A stretch of 64,000 nucleotides of DNA from Valencia hispanica (GCA_963556495.2 OY747702.1:52601286-52665285); one strand, 5' to 3'. Numbered from the stretch's first letter, positions 12,311 to 24,825 are shown. The notes: a model not told the origin generated them from the sequence alone. Program-made: numbers and translations.

Positions 12311-13923
12311 AAAATAAAAGTGGACATAACAAAAACACGGGTTCTCGCTCGTTGGTGCCAGTCTATCTTTGCTCGTCCCCCTTTCCAGTCCTCCCTCCTT
12401 TTCCTCACTGCCGTCCCCCCTGCTGCTTCTTACTCTTTTTACTCCATCCATCCCCCATCGCGCTCCTAAATTATCTGTCCGGACTGCAGGAGATACCCCT
12501 TCCTGCCTGTGGGTCCCCTGTCTTACCACAATGAGGTGTTTGCGTGAGTCCACGCGTGAGAACACAGCCTCTCTCCTTCTCATCTGATGGCCCCAGAGGC
12601 GGGACAGTCTGGAAAAGGGCCGGCTGTACTAAAAGTCACTCTTGGCACGCTGACTGATGGTCGGCTGGAAGTGAGATGTGCAAGAGAGCAGCAGCGATCC
12701 CTTTTCTTTGCTTTTTTTTTTTTTAAGGACATGAAGCAGAGTCAGGTCAGCTCTGAAAACAATGGAAACTGACTTTGTGTATTTCTGCATGTGGATAAGT
12801 TGGAGTATTTGTTGATGCTAGGGAGCTCTGTGAGTCACGTGGAAGAATAAATTACCCCATAGCTGGGATCCATTATTACGGCAGAGAACTTGTGCCAAAA
12901 TCAACCCAGTGCTCTGCTTATTTCTCTCTAACTCCATTCGTTTTACAAGTGAAAGTAGTGGAACATTTTTTTTTTTTGTGATCTGGAGAGACTGGGGCAT
13001 ATTTTATGGTCTTCTCGCAGTTAGAGCAGAACAGAGAGAAGGGATGAAGATTTCTCTAAGATGAAGTCCTAACAGGGAAGGACTTATTTTCTCAGTTAAA
13101 GTCCACAGCTCAACTGCACTCAATGAAACTTATTTCGGTTGAGTTGATGTACAGCTTGGAAACTTGACTTCACGGCTTCTGACGCACCTTTCTGATTGCA
13201 CTTTGAGAAATCCTAAACGGCTCCCTTTTGATCAAGTTTAATTCTGCCGACCAAAGCAGAAATGCATGCCCAGCGGAGGTTACGACTATTTTGGTCCCTA
13301 TTTTGGTCCCACATTTGGTCGACGACTGTGCGCTTAAGACTAAGAAATGACCCCCACCCAAATGAGGCATGACAATCAAAGTTGCACAACAAGAGAAATG
13401 TATCTCTGATGTGAAAATAAACCAGATGATTCCAAAATTTAAGCAGCAAGCGAGCGCACAGCTCTGGCTGCAGTCATTTATTACTCTAACCCGAAGTCCT
13501 GCGTCGACTTTGAATGAGGGAGAAAAAAAGCTGCGGACAGCCAACCGCAATACCGACCAACTTTTCTTTTAATACACATTCAAGTTCCCTTCACCAGCAT
13601 ATTTCATGTTTATAAATAGGTAGTGTAAACAGTACATGTGTTTTAACCTGTTTACAGTAGTTCAGGGCGGGGTTACCACACTGAGACAATTCCGTTTGCC
13701 ACAGACGGCAATTTAAGAAATGTCCGAAAGTTTAAACCCAAGCTCTGAAATCTCCATAGTAATGTTGTGTGTTTAAATCTTACACTGAACATTTTTTATT
13801 TAAATGTTCAGTTAAATAGCTGCTAATGTGACCCCTCCTTTCAGTCCTTGACCTTTTACAACTTGAAACTATGACATTGTCTCCAAACATAATGAAGCTC
13901 ACATCAAAGAAAAAGGATTGACT
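12311..13923. other. unassigned intronic sequence
   Basis: No recognisable feature. A pyrimidine-rich, proline/serine-coding stretch lies around 12.37-12.50 kb. Minus-strand frames of up to 126 codons at 13170-13550 have no motif. Confidence 0.4.
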
Positions 13924-16264
13924 GGGGGTACAATATGTACAAGATGTAGTCGCATTTTTCGTTACGGTCCTGTCGGTTCGGCACGCATGTGTACCGAACA
14001 AATACAGCTGTTTTCTACCTGAACACATGCAGAATGTTTATGTGCAGATCTCAGAGCGCAGTGCAACGTTAAACTTTACAAAGTGACACCATAACAAAAC
14101 AGAAAGCACTCCCAGCTAAACTCACTAATCACTAAACTCTGCTATTTGGTAACATTAATGGTTTCTCATGCAGCCACAGTAGTAAAAGAAAGATGGACAC
14201 AACTAAAACTTTCTCAGCGAATGCATCTTTCAACACCAATAAGGTCGAAAAGGCAAGGCAATGCAATTTTATTTGATAAGCACACTTTCAACAACAAGGT
14301 GATTCAAGGTGCTTTACATCATTAAGGGGTAAAATAAAAACAGCAATGAAACACAGACAAAGCATATAAAGTAAAAACAGCAATAAAGCATAAAACACAA
14401 ACACAATATATGATATGTCAAAGCATTACTCAAAGGCAGCTCTAAACAGATAAGTTTTTAGTTGTGATTTAAAAGAACTCAGTGTTTCAGCAGCTTTGCA
14501 GTTTTCTGGAAGTTTGTTCCAGATTAGAGGAGCATAGAAACTGAAAGCTGCTTGGTTCTAATTCTAGGGATGGTGATTAGACTGGAATTAGAGGACCTGA
14601 TTGGTCTGGTGGGGGGTTGGTATAGTAACAGTAGATCTTCCACATACTTTGGTGCTAAGCCATTCAATGATTTATAAACTAGTAAAAGTATTTTGAAGTC
14701 TATTCTCTGAGCTACAGGGAGCCAGTGTAAGGACTTTAGAACTGGGGTGTTGTGCTTTACTTTCCTGGTTCTAGTGAAGATGTGAGCAGCAGCGTTCTGG
14801 ATCAGCTGCAGCTGTCAGATTGACTTTTTAGGCAGACCCGTGGGAACGCTATTGCAGTAATCAATCCGACTAAAGATAAACGCATAGATTAGTTTTTCCA
14901 GGTGCTGTTGCGACATCAGTCCTTTAATCCTAGAAATGTTCTTCAGGTGATAGAACGCTGACCTTGTTATTGGCTTTATGTGACCCTGGAGGTTCAGGTC
15001 TGAGTCCATTACTACACCTAGATTTCGGGCCTGATCAGTAGTTTCTAGCTGTATTAACTAAAGCTGTGTGCTGACTATTGATCGTTCCTCTTTAGGTCCG
15101 AAAGTAATTACTTATGTTTTGTTTCTGCTCAGCCCTAGAAAATTATGGCACATCCATCCACTGATTTGCTCGATGCATTTACTTAGGGTTTGGATGGGTT
15201 CAAAGTCACCTGGTGACATCGTAATGTAGAGTTGAGTATCATCTGTATAGTTATGGTAGCTAATCTTATTGGATGTTATAATCTGGGCTAGTGGGACCAT
15301 GTATATATTAAATAAGAGGGGCCCCAGGATGGAGCCCTGTGGCATCCCACATGTAATTTCTGCTCGTTCTGATAAAAAGTTTCCTATTGAAACGAAGAAG
15401 TTCCTGTTCTTTAGGTAAGACTCAAACCAACGAAATACTGTACCAGAGAGTCCGACCCAGCTCTCCAGTCGCTCTAATAATATATTATGATCAACAGTGT
15501 CAAATGCTGCACTGAGGTCAAACAGAACCAGCACTGTGGTTCTACCACAGTCTGTATTTATGCGGATGTCATTGAAAACTTTAATGAGGGCAGTCGCAGT
15601 GCTGTGGTGAGCACGGAAACCAGACTGAAAAACATCAAAACAACACGCTCTGCACTGAACTGAATTACTCACCTGGAACAATGACAAACTAGAGAAAAAC
15701 CAGATGGCTACTAGTAGCATCCAGTCATCCCAAACTCCTTATTTTGTATAAAGCGTAAGTCGGTGGAATCCCCGTTGATGAGAAGGGATTTCCCAACAGC
15801 TTCCCATGCTGCATTCAAGTATGACTGGGAAACTAGGTTGTCAAAATACCAAAACAACTCCAAAGTGATTTAAGCATGTTTCATTCTCAAATATGGGAAA
15901 CGTATTATTTAAACATTTCTAAACATGAACACTGACTGTTTTCCAGTGGTTATATTGTTTTCTACTCTGGGTATGTCTGCTTGTACTTTTTTTTTTTTTT
16001 TATCCAATCAAATCTCCAGTCAGTTCTATATGTTCAACTTTTTTAATTTGTAGAACATAATAAAATCAAATTAATTTCAGGAACTGAAAGGAAGGAATTC
16101 AAAGAAAGGTTTTTTGTTAAATGTTGATCAAAGTAAAAAAAAGAAGAAGTCATTTGCACATCTGTATTTATTTTTCTTGATTAAAGTGTACCGAAAACGT
16201 ACCACATCGTGTCTTTAAAGCCCAAAATACGTATCAAACCGTGTTTTTTTTTTTTACACCCCTA
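13924..16264. mobile_element. hAT-like element, family A copy 2, split by an L2 LINE
   Basis: The left side (13924-14249) and right side (15644-16264) together contain the same interior as the 8960-9697 copy, in opposite orientation: GGTTCGGCACGC and GTGTACCGAACA near the left end, the CACGCTCTGCACTGAACTGA segment, and a right end TACACCCCTA at 16255-16264. The L2 insertion at 14250-15643 interrupts it between AATAAGGTC and CACGCTCTG. This join can be seen by comparison with the uninterrupted text near 28.0 kb. No transposase frame. Confidence 0.8.
14250..15643 (-). mobile_element. L2-clade LINE 3' half with RT fragment, nested in hAT
   Basis: Read on the minus strand this is the 3' half of a non-LTR retrotransposon. 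Open frames at 15112-15720 and 14815-15009 give, in order, a [13 protein letters not shown] motif, [12 protein letters not shown] (RT block with catalytic Asp), [13 protein letters not shown], a catalytic box YTDDTQLY where relatives at 24.3 kb have YADD, and the thumb/C-terminal IDYCNS segment. Frames are broken by stops. The 3' end at 14250 carries the TTGCC-type tail seen in all copies here. 5'-truncated, as is usual for LINEs, and inactive. Confidence 0.88.
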
Positions 16265-16734
16265 GTTTTAATATAATGCTGTTGGTTTTACTCTGCCTTA
16301 CTTTTCCCCTACTGCACACATACTCACCAACTCTGCCCTAAAACTACTTTCCCCCTTGGCAACTCGGGGGTTGCCTGTAAAGCCTCCACCTCAGTTTTAT
16401 GGACTAGACAATGACGTTGAAGTATACAGTTAAAGGACCTAAAATCTGATCAATTCCTCACTATAGTGTGTCTTTTCACAAGCAAGTAAAGCTAGTCTTT
16501 GTAAAGAACATAAAAAAACAGATGCAGTCCACATGTGAAGATGTTCCAAATCTTTTTGAATACAAACCCACTGAACCAGCAGAAAACAAGAACTGTGAGT
16601 AAGCAGAGGAAGCTACAGTTGTATAAAAATGTATTTTCTATATTACATATTACTTCTGTTGCTATTGCCACATTTAAATGTTAACCTGATTAAACACAAA
16701 ATTCAGTTTTTAAAAGAGGATTTAATTTAATTTG
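16265..16734. other. unassigned intronic sequence
   Basis: AT-rich. No feature recognised. Confidence 0.45.
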
Positions 16735-16855
16735 CGATGGACTGGCGACCTGTCCTGGGTGTACTCTGCTTTTCGCCCAATGACCACTAGAGATAGGCAA
16801 AAGCAACTCTGTGACCCTGCAAAAGGATAAGCGGTATAGATAATGGATGGATTTA
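16735..16855 (+). mobile_element. SINE 3' fragment (fish ATGGATGG-tailed family)
   Basis: GCGATGGACTGGCGACCTGT, then a GGGTGTACTC segment, GATAAGCGGTATAG and ATGGATGG, is the 3' half of a tRNA-derived SINE widespread in fishes. A fuller copy lies at 36206-36575. Confidence 0.75.
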
Positions 16856-16984
16856 ATTTAATAAGGGAAAAAAATCCATCTATACCAACCTGGTAGGGCC
16901 GGGTAATACATCAGTTTTATTGGTATATTGAATTATCTATTTCTAAGAATTGAATTTGTAGAATATCAAGAATATAAAAAAAAC

Positions 16985-17485
16985 AAAAAACATTCAACAG
17001 TTTGGAATCAGATGTAACGGGACGCACCCTTTCCAAAAAGTTCAACTTCTGTGTCTTCAGTCCACAGAATATTTTCTGCAGGTAAAGATCATGAAGATCC
17101 TTTTTGGCAAATGTTTGATGGGCTAGGAGGGATTTTGGCCTTGGAACTCTTCCATGAATGCCGTTTTTGCATAGTCTCTCTCTCTTCAAGTTCAACCATA
17201 ACCTCAATTGTGGAAAGTAAGGCTGCAGAACTTTTAGAAGTTCTTTTGGGTTCTTTTGCAGCCTCCTGGATAAGTCATCAACGTGCTCTTGGAGTAAATT
17301 TCTAGGTCAATCTGGGGAAAGTTCACCATTGTTCCGTGTTTTCGTGATTTGTGGATAATTGCTTTAACTGTGGTTCAGTGGCATTCCAAAGCTGTAGAAA
17401 TTACTTTCGTTACCATTTCCAAACAGACAGATGCAAGTGACTTTCTAATCTGTTCTTGGGTTTCTTTAGATTAAGTCATGATGTG
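16985..17485 (-). pseudogene. decayed Tc1-like transposase (N-terminal half)
   Basis: Minus-strand translation gives, through several stops and frameshifts, a helix-turn-helix-type segment (TTVKAIIHKSRKHGT near 17.35 kb), KNGIHGRVPR near 17.15 kb, and a TFAKKDLHD segment. This is the order expected in Tc1-family transposases, which bind terminal inverted repeats and cut at TA. The catalytic C-terminal half is missing. A fragment of the same family is found at 59.30-59.46 kb. Confidence 0.75.
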
Positions 17486-17689
17486 TTGCTTTTTGAGATA
17501 TTTTAGCCTACTTTATGTGGCCAGATTCTACTGAGGTGAGTTCTCGATTTTGCAGGGCAGACATTATTCAGGCCTGGGTGGGAAATCATTGTTTGAAAAC
17601 GTACTTTTATATACATATTCAGGTTTGATATTTAAAAAACACTTGATGATCTGGAAAAAAAAAGCAAAAACGGGAGAGATCTGTCAGTG

Positions 17690-18110
17690 TGAAACAGGGG
17701 TTGAGTTAACCGACTATTTTCCGTATTTGGATGGAAAAATCTGAGGGGCATCGATTATTTTGACAGATTGCAATTCACACCCCTGACCATTTTTAACTTT
17801 ACGAATAGAGTTCAGGTAACTGAATCAATCTAAAAGAAAACTCCCATGAGAACATCTGAGTATCATCTCAGAGCTGGACACCGTACCCAATGCATCTTGC
17901 TAGCCATGAGCGCGTTGAAGAGTTACGGGGGCATGAAGCACATTTGTGACTTCATAATTATAACATGTAGCTCATTAACCTGCTCAATGTGTGATGGCAC
18001 GATGCGGATTCTCGGTTCAATTTGTAAAAATAGATTATGACCCCAGTCAGTCAAAATGACCGACAGCAAAACATTGTAGTGGGACCTCTGGGGTGAAAGT
18101 ACTTTTTCAC
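17690..18110. mobile_element. internal fragment of hAT family B
   Basis: Blocks such as GCAATTCACACCCCTGACCA, a CACCGTACCCAATGCATCT segment, ATGTGTGATGGCACGATG and AAAAATAGATTATGACC occur in the same order inside the larger element at 37888-41015 (about 40.2-40.95 kb). This copy has lost both termini. Confidence 0.75.
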
Positions 18111-19449
18111 TTGATGTTTGGAGCAGAACATAATTCTGACCTTTAAAGTTCAGTTTAACAGATGTGTGTGTGATGGGATATGTGTAAAATCTGCTGTCCA
18201 ACCAGATTAACAGATTTAAAGACTTTAATAACAAAGTTAACATCCTGATAAAGGACTGGAGTCATGTTAATCTTCATTACTGATGGTAAAACAAGGTGAA
18301 AAGCAGCCAAAGCTATTCAGCACTTTCAGTTGGAGAGACATAAAACAAATGGAGCAAAGCAAACCCTAGCAAACAAGAGTAGATTCACAACCAACCTGAA
18401 GAGCAAAAAAAACGTCTTTGTCAGGCACATATTCATAATAAACGCAATAAAACAGACTTATTTTGTTTGCCACGACCATTCAAGTTTTTCCTGCAGCTGA
18501 ATGAGAGTTTGAACTTGTGGTCAGTGTCTGTGTGGCTCTCTGTGTTCTTGGCAGCATCTGCCTGCACGCATCTACGCACGACTGAATGTTTATCCGACTT
18601 TTATGGCGATGGCGTCTCGTAAAAAAAAGCTGCGAGACAAGCCGCTCCTCCTCGGCACCAGCTGACCCGGCGTCTGCTGGGACCACCTACGTAAAGAGCT
18701 ACGAGCAGATGCCTCGCCTCGTCGATGACCATTAAAAAAAACGCTTGTCCATCCAAATTACCCTTTGAATTACAACTTCGGTCATGGCCAGTGCATCACA
18801 GCCTCTGCTAAAATACACGTGGACAATTAGATACACAAAACACTGCAATCAGACCATGAATTACAATGCACAAGGATGTAGTTTGTTCTGCATCATTCCT
18901 ATTCCCTCTTCTGGGAACGCTAAAATCCGCATATTGAGTTCTGTTCATGAATCCCAGGTTTGGTTTGAACCAAACAAAGACGTGCAGAGCTCTGATCTGT
19001 AACAATGGTCGACCTTTCCTTAGAAACTGCTGTCATCAACTCTTCAAATAATATTAATACTCTCACGCAGAGACAGAAATACACAAAACCCAGCATCCGT
19101 ATCGAATCATCCAGCTCTACATGACCTTCCTCTGCCGGCACGCTGACCTGGCTGGCTGCGCCGGTTTTGTGTTTCAGCGAGGCTCTTATTCTGGCTTCTC
19201 TAAAACCTCAACATGGCCTCTGATGTCTGAATCCCTCCTTCACCAGAGTTCGTATTCAGGGAAATTTAGTATCACAAGAATATCAAAGCACAAAATGGAA
19301 CCAGATAGACAATTTGGATATTTTTTGGGGTCTTGTTGATGGTGAGGAATCATACAGAGACACACACAAAAAGCTTTCCCGAGATCCAACTCCCACTGAA
19401 AACAGATGAAAAAAGCAAAATAAATCAACATTTTACTGAATGTGATCAA
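18111..19449. other. unassigned intronic sequence
   Basis: No gene or repeat recognised. Small overlapping frames on both strands at 18.8-19.3 kb have no motif. Confidence 0.45.
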
Positions 19450-19451
19450 TA

Positions 19452-21420
19452 CAGTGCCCTATAAAATTATTAATACGGATAACTTTTATTTTTTTATTTT
19501 CTCATGTTAAAAGAAAACTTTAACAGTTTGGAGGATTTTAAGTGATACACCAACACAAAGAAGAGGATAAACGTGAAGTGGAAAGTTAGCCATATTTTCC
19601 ATTCTTTTACATGTGCAATTGTAAATAATATCAAGCACAACAAATGGCCTTCAAAATTCAAATAATTAGTAAATACCATTCACCTGTGAGTATTTTATTC
19701 TCAGGGAAGGTCCGAGATGTTTGTTAGAAAACAATAGAGAACCAACAGCATCATGAAGACCAAAGAAGCTGACAGGTCAGGGAGACATTGTGAATAAGTT
19801 TAAAGCTCGGTTCGCACTATGTGAGCTCTAGAGAGGTGTACGGCCCGTGATTTCAGTGAGTCAAACTGCACGTTCTGCTCCAGCAGGACACGCCAACCTC
19901 ACAAGGATATGTCGCTGAAAAGCATACGTCACTAGAAGCCCAACAAATGCCCAAGATGGCAATGATGAAATGCCAGATACACTGTCTTTGCTGCCAAAGC
20001 TCATCAAATTTGGCTTTTGTTGCTCCACATGCCTCCATTGTTGCTAACGTTAATACTGCCACTGTTGCATTGTACTCTCGTCAGTAGTTTTTTGGATGTA
20101 TTTTCATTGGTCGATTGTAGACCAGAGTCCTAGATTTTCTAACACTGCTTGAAGACTGTTGGAGGCTGGATTTGGTCGTGAGAGTGCTCAGTAGACTGTC
20201 ACATGAAACGCCTGCAATTCACTGTTGTTGTTCATAACTCTATTCACGATGAAAAATTTATCCGACCGAAAAACAAACCGCGGTAACTGGGCATAAAGCA
20301 AGATTAGGTATCAACGCCATATCCCAAGCTTTGAAGATCTCATGGAGACTTGTTCAATCCATTATCTGAAAACGGCACAGCCGCTAACCTACCCGGACAT
20401 GACTATCCACCTCAAGGCCAGGCAAGGGGAGAATTAATTGTAGAAGCAACCAAAAAGGCCCATGGAAACTCTGGAGGAGCTGCACCTATCCAAAACTCGG
20501 GAGGGAGAATATGTGGAAGAGTTGTAAGAACAAATGCGTTGTTGAAAGAAGGAAATAAGGGGGCATCACGTGGTGTAGTGGTGGTTAGTGCGGACGGCCC
20601 ATGTGCAGGGGCCTCAGTCCTCGACGCGGTTGTCCAGAGTTTGAGTCCTGTCTTCGCGGACCTTTGCCGCACATCTTCCCCCACTTCTCTTCCCCTTTCT
20701 ACATTATCCCCTGTTAAATAAAGGCCACTATGGCCAAAAAACCTTTAAAAAAGAAGGAAATAAGAATTCTTGATAAGTCCAAAACTTAGCTTTTTGGAAC
20801 TTAAGGGGGGAAACTCTGCTCATTACCCTTAACACAGTGTGAAACATAGTGCCGAAACATGCTGTGGATATGCTTTTCTTCCCCAGGGACAGGAAAGCTG
20901 GACAGAGTTGATTGGAAGATGAATGGAACTAAATACAGGGCAACCCTGGAAGAAAATTGAAAGATGCAAAAGACTCGAGACTGGGGACGAGGTTCACTTT
21001 CCAGCAGGAAATTGTCCCTAAACATGCAGCCTGAGCAACAATCGAATGGTTTGGAATCAAACCAGATATATGTTTTAGAATAAACTAGATCTGATTCTAA
21101 TCAATCATAAGTGGCAAGGTTTTACAATTGATGTTCAGAGATGTTCTCTATCCAGTTTCCCTTAGATTAGAGTGTTTTACAAAAAATGGACAGGAAATTC
21201 GGTCTCCATATGTGCAAAGCTGGTACAGACCCCAAAACACTTCCAGCCGGGTTTGAAGCGAAAGGTGGATTTTATTCAGGATGGATGAATGGAAATGCAC
21301 AGCACACTTTTCAGATTTGTTTAATTTTCCTTCCTCTTCTCAGTTATGCACTACTTTGTGTTGGTCTGTCACACAAAATAAAATTTATTGAAGTTTGAGG
21401 TTGTAATGTTACAAAGTGTA
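19452..21420 (+). mobile_element. decayed Tc1-like transposon, family C, with nested SINE
   Basis: The left end is CAGTGCCCTATAAAATTATT preceded by TA (19450-19451). Downstream, remnants of a Tc1 transposase region are readable at nucleotide level: ACATGCTGTGGATATGCTTT near 20.86 kb, GGTTCACTTTCCAGCAGGA near 20.99 kb, and the terminal region with TTGTGTTGGTCTGTCACA near 21.36 kb. The right terminal repeat is lost. No frame survives. A SINE is inserted at 20560-20750. Confidence 0.75.
20560..20750 (+). mobile_element. tRNA-derived SINE copy 2, with perfect 14-bp TSD
   Basis: The tRNA-like head has A box TGGTGTAGTGG (20571-20581) and B box AGTTTGAGTCC (20638-20648), spaced as in a tRNA-type internal polymerase III promoter. 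The body ends in AATAAAGGCCACTATGGCC and an A-rich tail. The 14-bp sequence AAGAAGGAAATAAG occurs identically at 20546-20559 and 20751-20764. The insertion lies inside a Tc1-like relic, so it is younger than that element. Non-coding; mobilised by a partner LINE. Confidence 0.93.
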
Positions 21421-22300
21421 AAATTAGATTAGAGTTTATGATTAATTTCGCGGGACCTTCAACTGAGGTCAGGGTTATTTTAAACCATGCTTTGCACTGT
21501 TATCTCCAAAGCTACCCTGTTCCTTCTGAAGACCCCGGACTGTTCCTTCCCTGCTTCCTTCCCATGACTCTTTACAATACTGCAGGCTTCTGGCAGTTCC
21601 AGCACCCTTTAAGAAAACCCGTCACTACAACACTTCCTTCATTCCACAACAACTCCCAATGCCGCCACTTGACATGTCTAGAAGAAACCTCGAACACACT
21701 CTTTTCTTAAATCCAAGCACAACTCTTACAGGTGATGAGAGGGGAGGAGAGCTAGCTGTCAGGGGCATCCGTGCACACTCCTAAATCTGCCAGGGCGAGA
21801 CGTTGGCACAGGCAAAAGAATAATAAAAGTCCAGCAAATCCCTGACGGGGCAGCACAACGCTTTATCTGAAAAGGCAGAACAAAGGAGGGCCAGTGAAAC
21901 GCTTCCACTGTGTTTACTTTACAGGGGGAACAATGCGTTTGAGAGGAGGGGGCAAGAACTGATGTGGCACTTTGGACCTCGGAGAGAATAACAGCACTTC
22001 AATTTGATTAGTAGGGAGTTCAAAAGGCTTTTGTTGCTGCCCAGTTTATGACTACAGAGATGCTGGGAAAAAAATACAGATAATAAACAGAAACAGTAGA
22101 GATCTACTTTATTCTACAGGGTTTTTTTTCTTGTTTCTGTCAGAAATAAAGAAATGTTGGATGGAATACTAGAAATACAGTTTTTTATGGTGAGCTATCC
22201 TGTAGAAATCTTGTGAAACCACATGAAATATGTAAGGAGGTTCTGCAAAACTAGCAATCTGAACATATATACATGTAAGGAAATAAAAAAGCTTTTGTTA
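21421..22300. other. unassigned intronic sequence
   Basis: No feature recognised. Confidence 0.45.
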
Positions 22301-22775
22301 GTATAGTGATGGAAAAAAACTGAATACACCCTATACAAGCATGGATTTTGGTGGTTTGCTGTTCTGGACCAAAGGATACAAATGTCTGGCAGATTTGTGA
22401 TTTTTAAATAGTTTCATTCGACCAAGAAGTTTCTTTCAGAGGGGTAATAAGACAGGCTTCTCTCAAAAGATAATGAAACTATGTAAAAAGGGTATTAATT
22501 GGAATCTTTTAAAAACAAAAATTCAAAATAAATACCCTTCTCAAAAATCAAATCAAGAAAATGTCTTGTGACAATCTTTTGTGATGAGCTTTTGTGATTA
22601 TCTTGGAAAGTCTCCTTTCCATTACCCCAGTCTTTATCGCTCTTCACAAATTTTGATTCTGTTCAGACTCAAGTTGGAACTCCAAAAAGTTAATGTTGCC
22701 TCCAGTCAGAAGAAACACTCAAATCTGGGCCAGGGTGTGAATAATTTTGGTCTTAACGGAACAGGTTCCAGCAAT
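22301..22775. other. possible DNA-transposon relic
   Basis: The segment ends in GGGTGTGAATAATTTTGGTC, which resembles a Tc1-type terminal repeat seen again near 56.19 kb, but no matching left terminus or transposase frame was found. Confidence 0.3.
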
Positions 22776-23474
22776 CACTTTAAAGAAGCAACCGATGCTA
22801 ACCAAAGTATCCAGTTGCATAGTCTAAACTTTGAAATAGCTAAAAGCATTAGAAGACTCTACAGACCTCAGTTAGAATGTAAAATGTTCTCGACTGAACA
22901 GTCCAGAACCACAACGGCAGTCTTTATCTGAGTTTACATGTCAGTCAGAAAGCCAACTTATTGAATGAAGTGCGTTCGTCTCCGTGACGCTAGGTGGCGA
23001 CATGCCCCCTTTCATGTTGGCATTCTTCCGGTTGGCCTAGAAAGTCACAAAGGTTGCTAACAGATGCTGGCAGCAGTGAAGCAGACGGAGTAAAATCAGG
23101 ATATGCACAATGAGTGAAGAAATGGACAACAACAACGCTGCAGCTCAGTACATTTAGTAAGTAGGCCACTGTACTGTTTGATTGTGTTACACATGTTGTT
23201 GCTGTTGTGTTGTTGTCTTACCGGTGTTGTTACTCCCCATTCCGTGGTCTTGTCACTCTCGGAAGGGGGAGCTCCCAGGCCAGTAATACCTCAATTTAGC
23301 CAGGATGTCAATTACATGCAGAGGAATTATCTGGGTGTCTTAGCTCGATTAATACTAGGCTAAATCGGTTCGACTCCAGCCGGACTAAGGTGTATACATG
23401 CATTTCAAAAGTCCTAATTTAATCGGACTAAGGCAATAACTACATAGGCAATATATAGAAAACTTTTAAACTGA
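22776..23474. other. unassigned intronic sequence
   Basis: No known family recognised. CGGACTAAGGTG and ATCGGACTAAGGCA are related short repeats at about 23.38 and 23.42 kb. Confidence 0.4.
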
Positions 23475-23612
23475 TTGGAATAATGAACTGAATGATTAAT
23501 TGGAATTTATGCATGATTGAATTGAAATAACTTTTCCTGTAAAGGGCCTTCAGATGACGTGTTGTGGATTGGCGCCATATAAATAAACTGACCTAAATAA
23601 TTTGGTTTTGTC
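23475..23612 (+). mobile_element. LINE 3'-end fragment
   Basis: AATGAACTGAATGATTAATT, then AAAGGGCCTTCAGATGACGT and GGCGCCATATAAATAAACTG, is the 3'-untranslated end of a LINE common in fishes. A related piece lies in reverse at 46718-46805. Confidence 0.65.
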
Positions 23613-23639
23613 TTACTGCATGGAAACTCAGTGATTGAT

Positions 23640-23728
23640 TAATGCATAATCCCCTGAGTCAGACTTAAAGCTTGGACAAACTTGGTCATCAACAGGACAA
23701 TGATCCTAAACCCAGCAGCAAGTCTATG
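23640..23728 (+). mobile_element. Tc1-like fragment
   Basis: A stretch containing ACAGGACAATGATCCTAAAC matches at nucleotide level the catalytic-region text (QDNDP-type motif) of Tc1 transposases. It is cut off by the adjoining L2 copy. Confidence 0.5.
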
Positions 23729-24750
23729 GAATGCAATTTTATTTGTATAGCACACTTTCAACAACAAGATAATTCAAGGTGCTTTACATGATTAAGGGAT
23801 TAAATAAAAATAGTAGTAAAACACAGACAAAGCACACAAAGTAAAAACAACAATAAAACAAGAAGAATAAAGAAACATATGATACATGAAAGCATTACTC
23901 AAAGGCAGCTCTAAACAGATATGTTTTTAGTTGTAATTTTAAAAAACTCAGTGTTTCAGCAGTTTTGCAGTTGTCTAGAAATTTGTTTCAGATTAGAGGA
24001 GCATAGAAACTGAGAGCTGCTTCTCCATGTTTGGTTCTAATTCTAAAGTTGAGTAGACTGGAATTAGAGGACCTGAGTGGTCTGGTGGGTTGGTATAGTA
24101 ACAGTAGATCTTCAACATACTTTGTTGCTAAGCCATTCAATGATTTATAAAGTATTTTGAAGTCTATTCTCTGAGCTACAGGGAGCCAGTGTAAGGACTT
24201 TAGAACTGGGGTGATGTGCTCTACTTTCCTGGTTCTAGTGAGGATGCAAGTAGGAGCATTCTGGATCAGCTGCAGCTATCTAATTGACTTTTTAGGCAGA
24301 CCAGTGAAGATGCTGTTGCAGTAATCAATCCGACTAAAGATAAACGCATGGATGAGTTTGTCAAGGTCCTGTTGTGACATCAGTCCTTTAATCCTAGAAA
24401 TGTTCTTCAGGTGATATAAGGCTGACCTTGTGTTTGCCTTTATGTGACCCTGGAGGTTCAGGTCTGATTCCATTACTACACCTATGTTTCGTGCCTGATC
24501 AGTAGTTCCTTCCTGTATTAACTGAAGCTGTGTGCTGACTCTTGATCGTTCCTCTTTGGGTCCAAAAATAATTACTTCAGTTTTGTTTCTATTCAGCTGG
24601 AGAAAGTTATGGCACATCCATCCATTTATTTGGTCAATGCATTGATTTAGGGTTTGAATGGGTTCAGAGTCACCTGGTGACATTGTAATGTAAAGCTGAG
24701 TGTCATCTGCGTAGTTATGGTAGCTAATGTTATTGGCTAATAAGGAGTTC
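23729..24750 (-). mobile_element. L2-clade LINE 3' end, RT catalytic box intact
   Basis: The minus strand carries a 163-codon open stretch (24276-24767) beginning just before YADDTQLY, the catalytic RT motif. It is followed by [27 protein letters not shown] and [16 protein letters not shown]. The remaining C-terminal part is disrupted, and the 3' end at about 23729 reads into GCAATTTTATTTGTATAGCA without a clear TTGCC tail. 5'-truncated. Confidence 0.88.
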
Positions 24751-24825
24751 CTAATGTGTGGATGCACAATTATGTGTTCACAATAGGCGTGTTTCCACTA
24801 TTGGAACTTCAGGGTAATTAAGTGA

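Noticed and set aside
13170..13550. 126-codon minus-strand frame
   Set aside because: No motif, no splice-site context, and overlapping frames in other phases are equally long.
20571..20648. Possible tRNA gene from A- and B-box matches
   Set aside because: The B box is imperfect, the body does not fold as a tRNA, and the boxes belong to a SINE with a target duplication.
20350..20721. 123-codon plus-strand frame
   Set aside because: It runs from a decayed Tc1 into the nested SINE, so the open frame is accidental.
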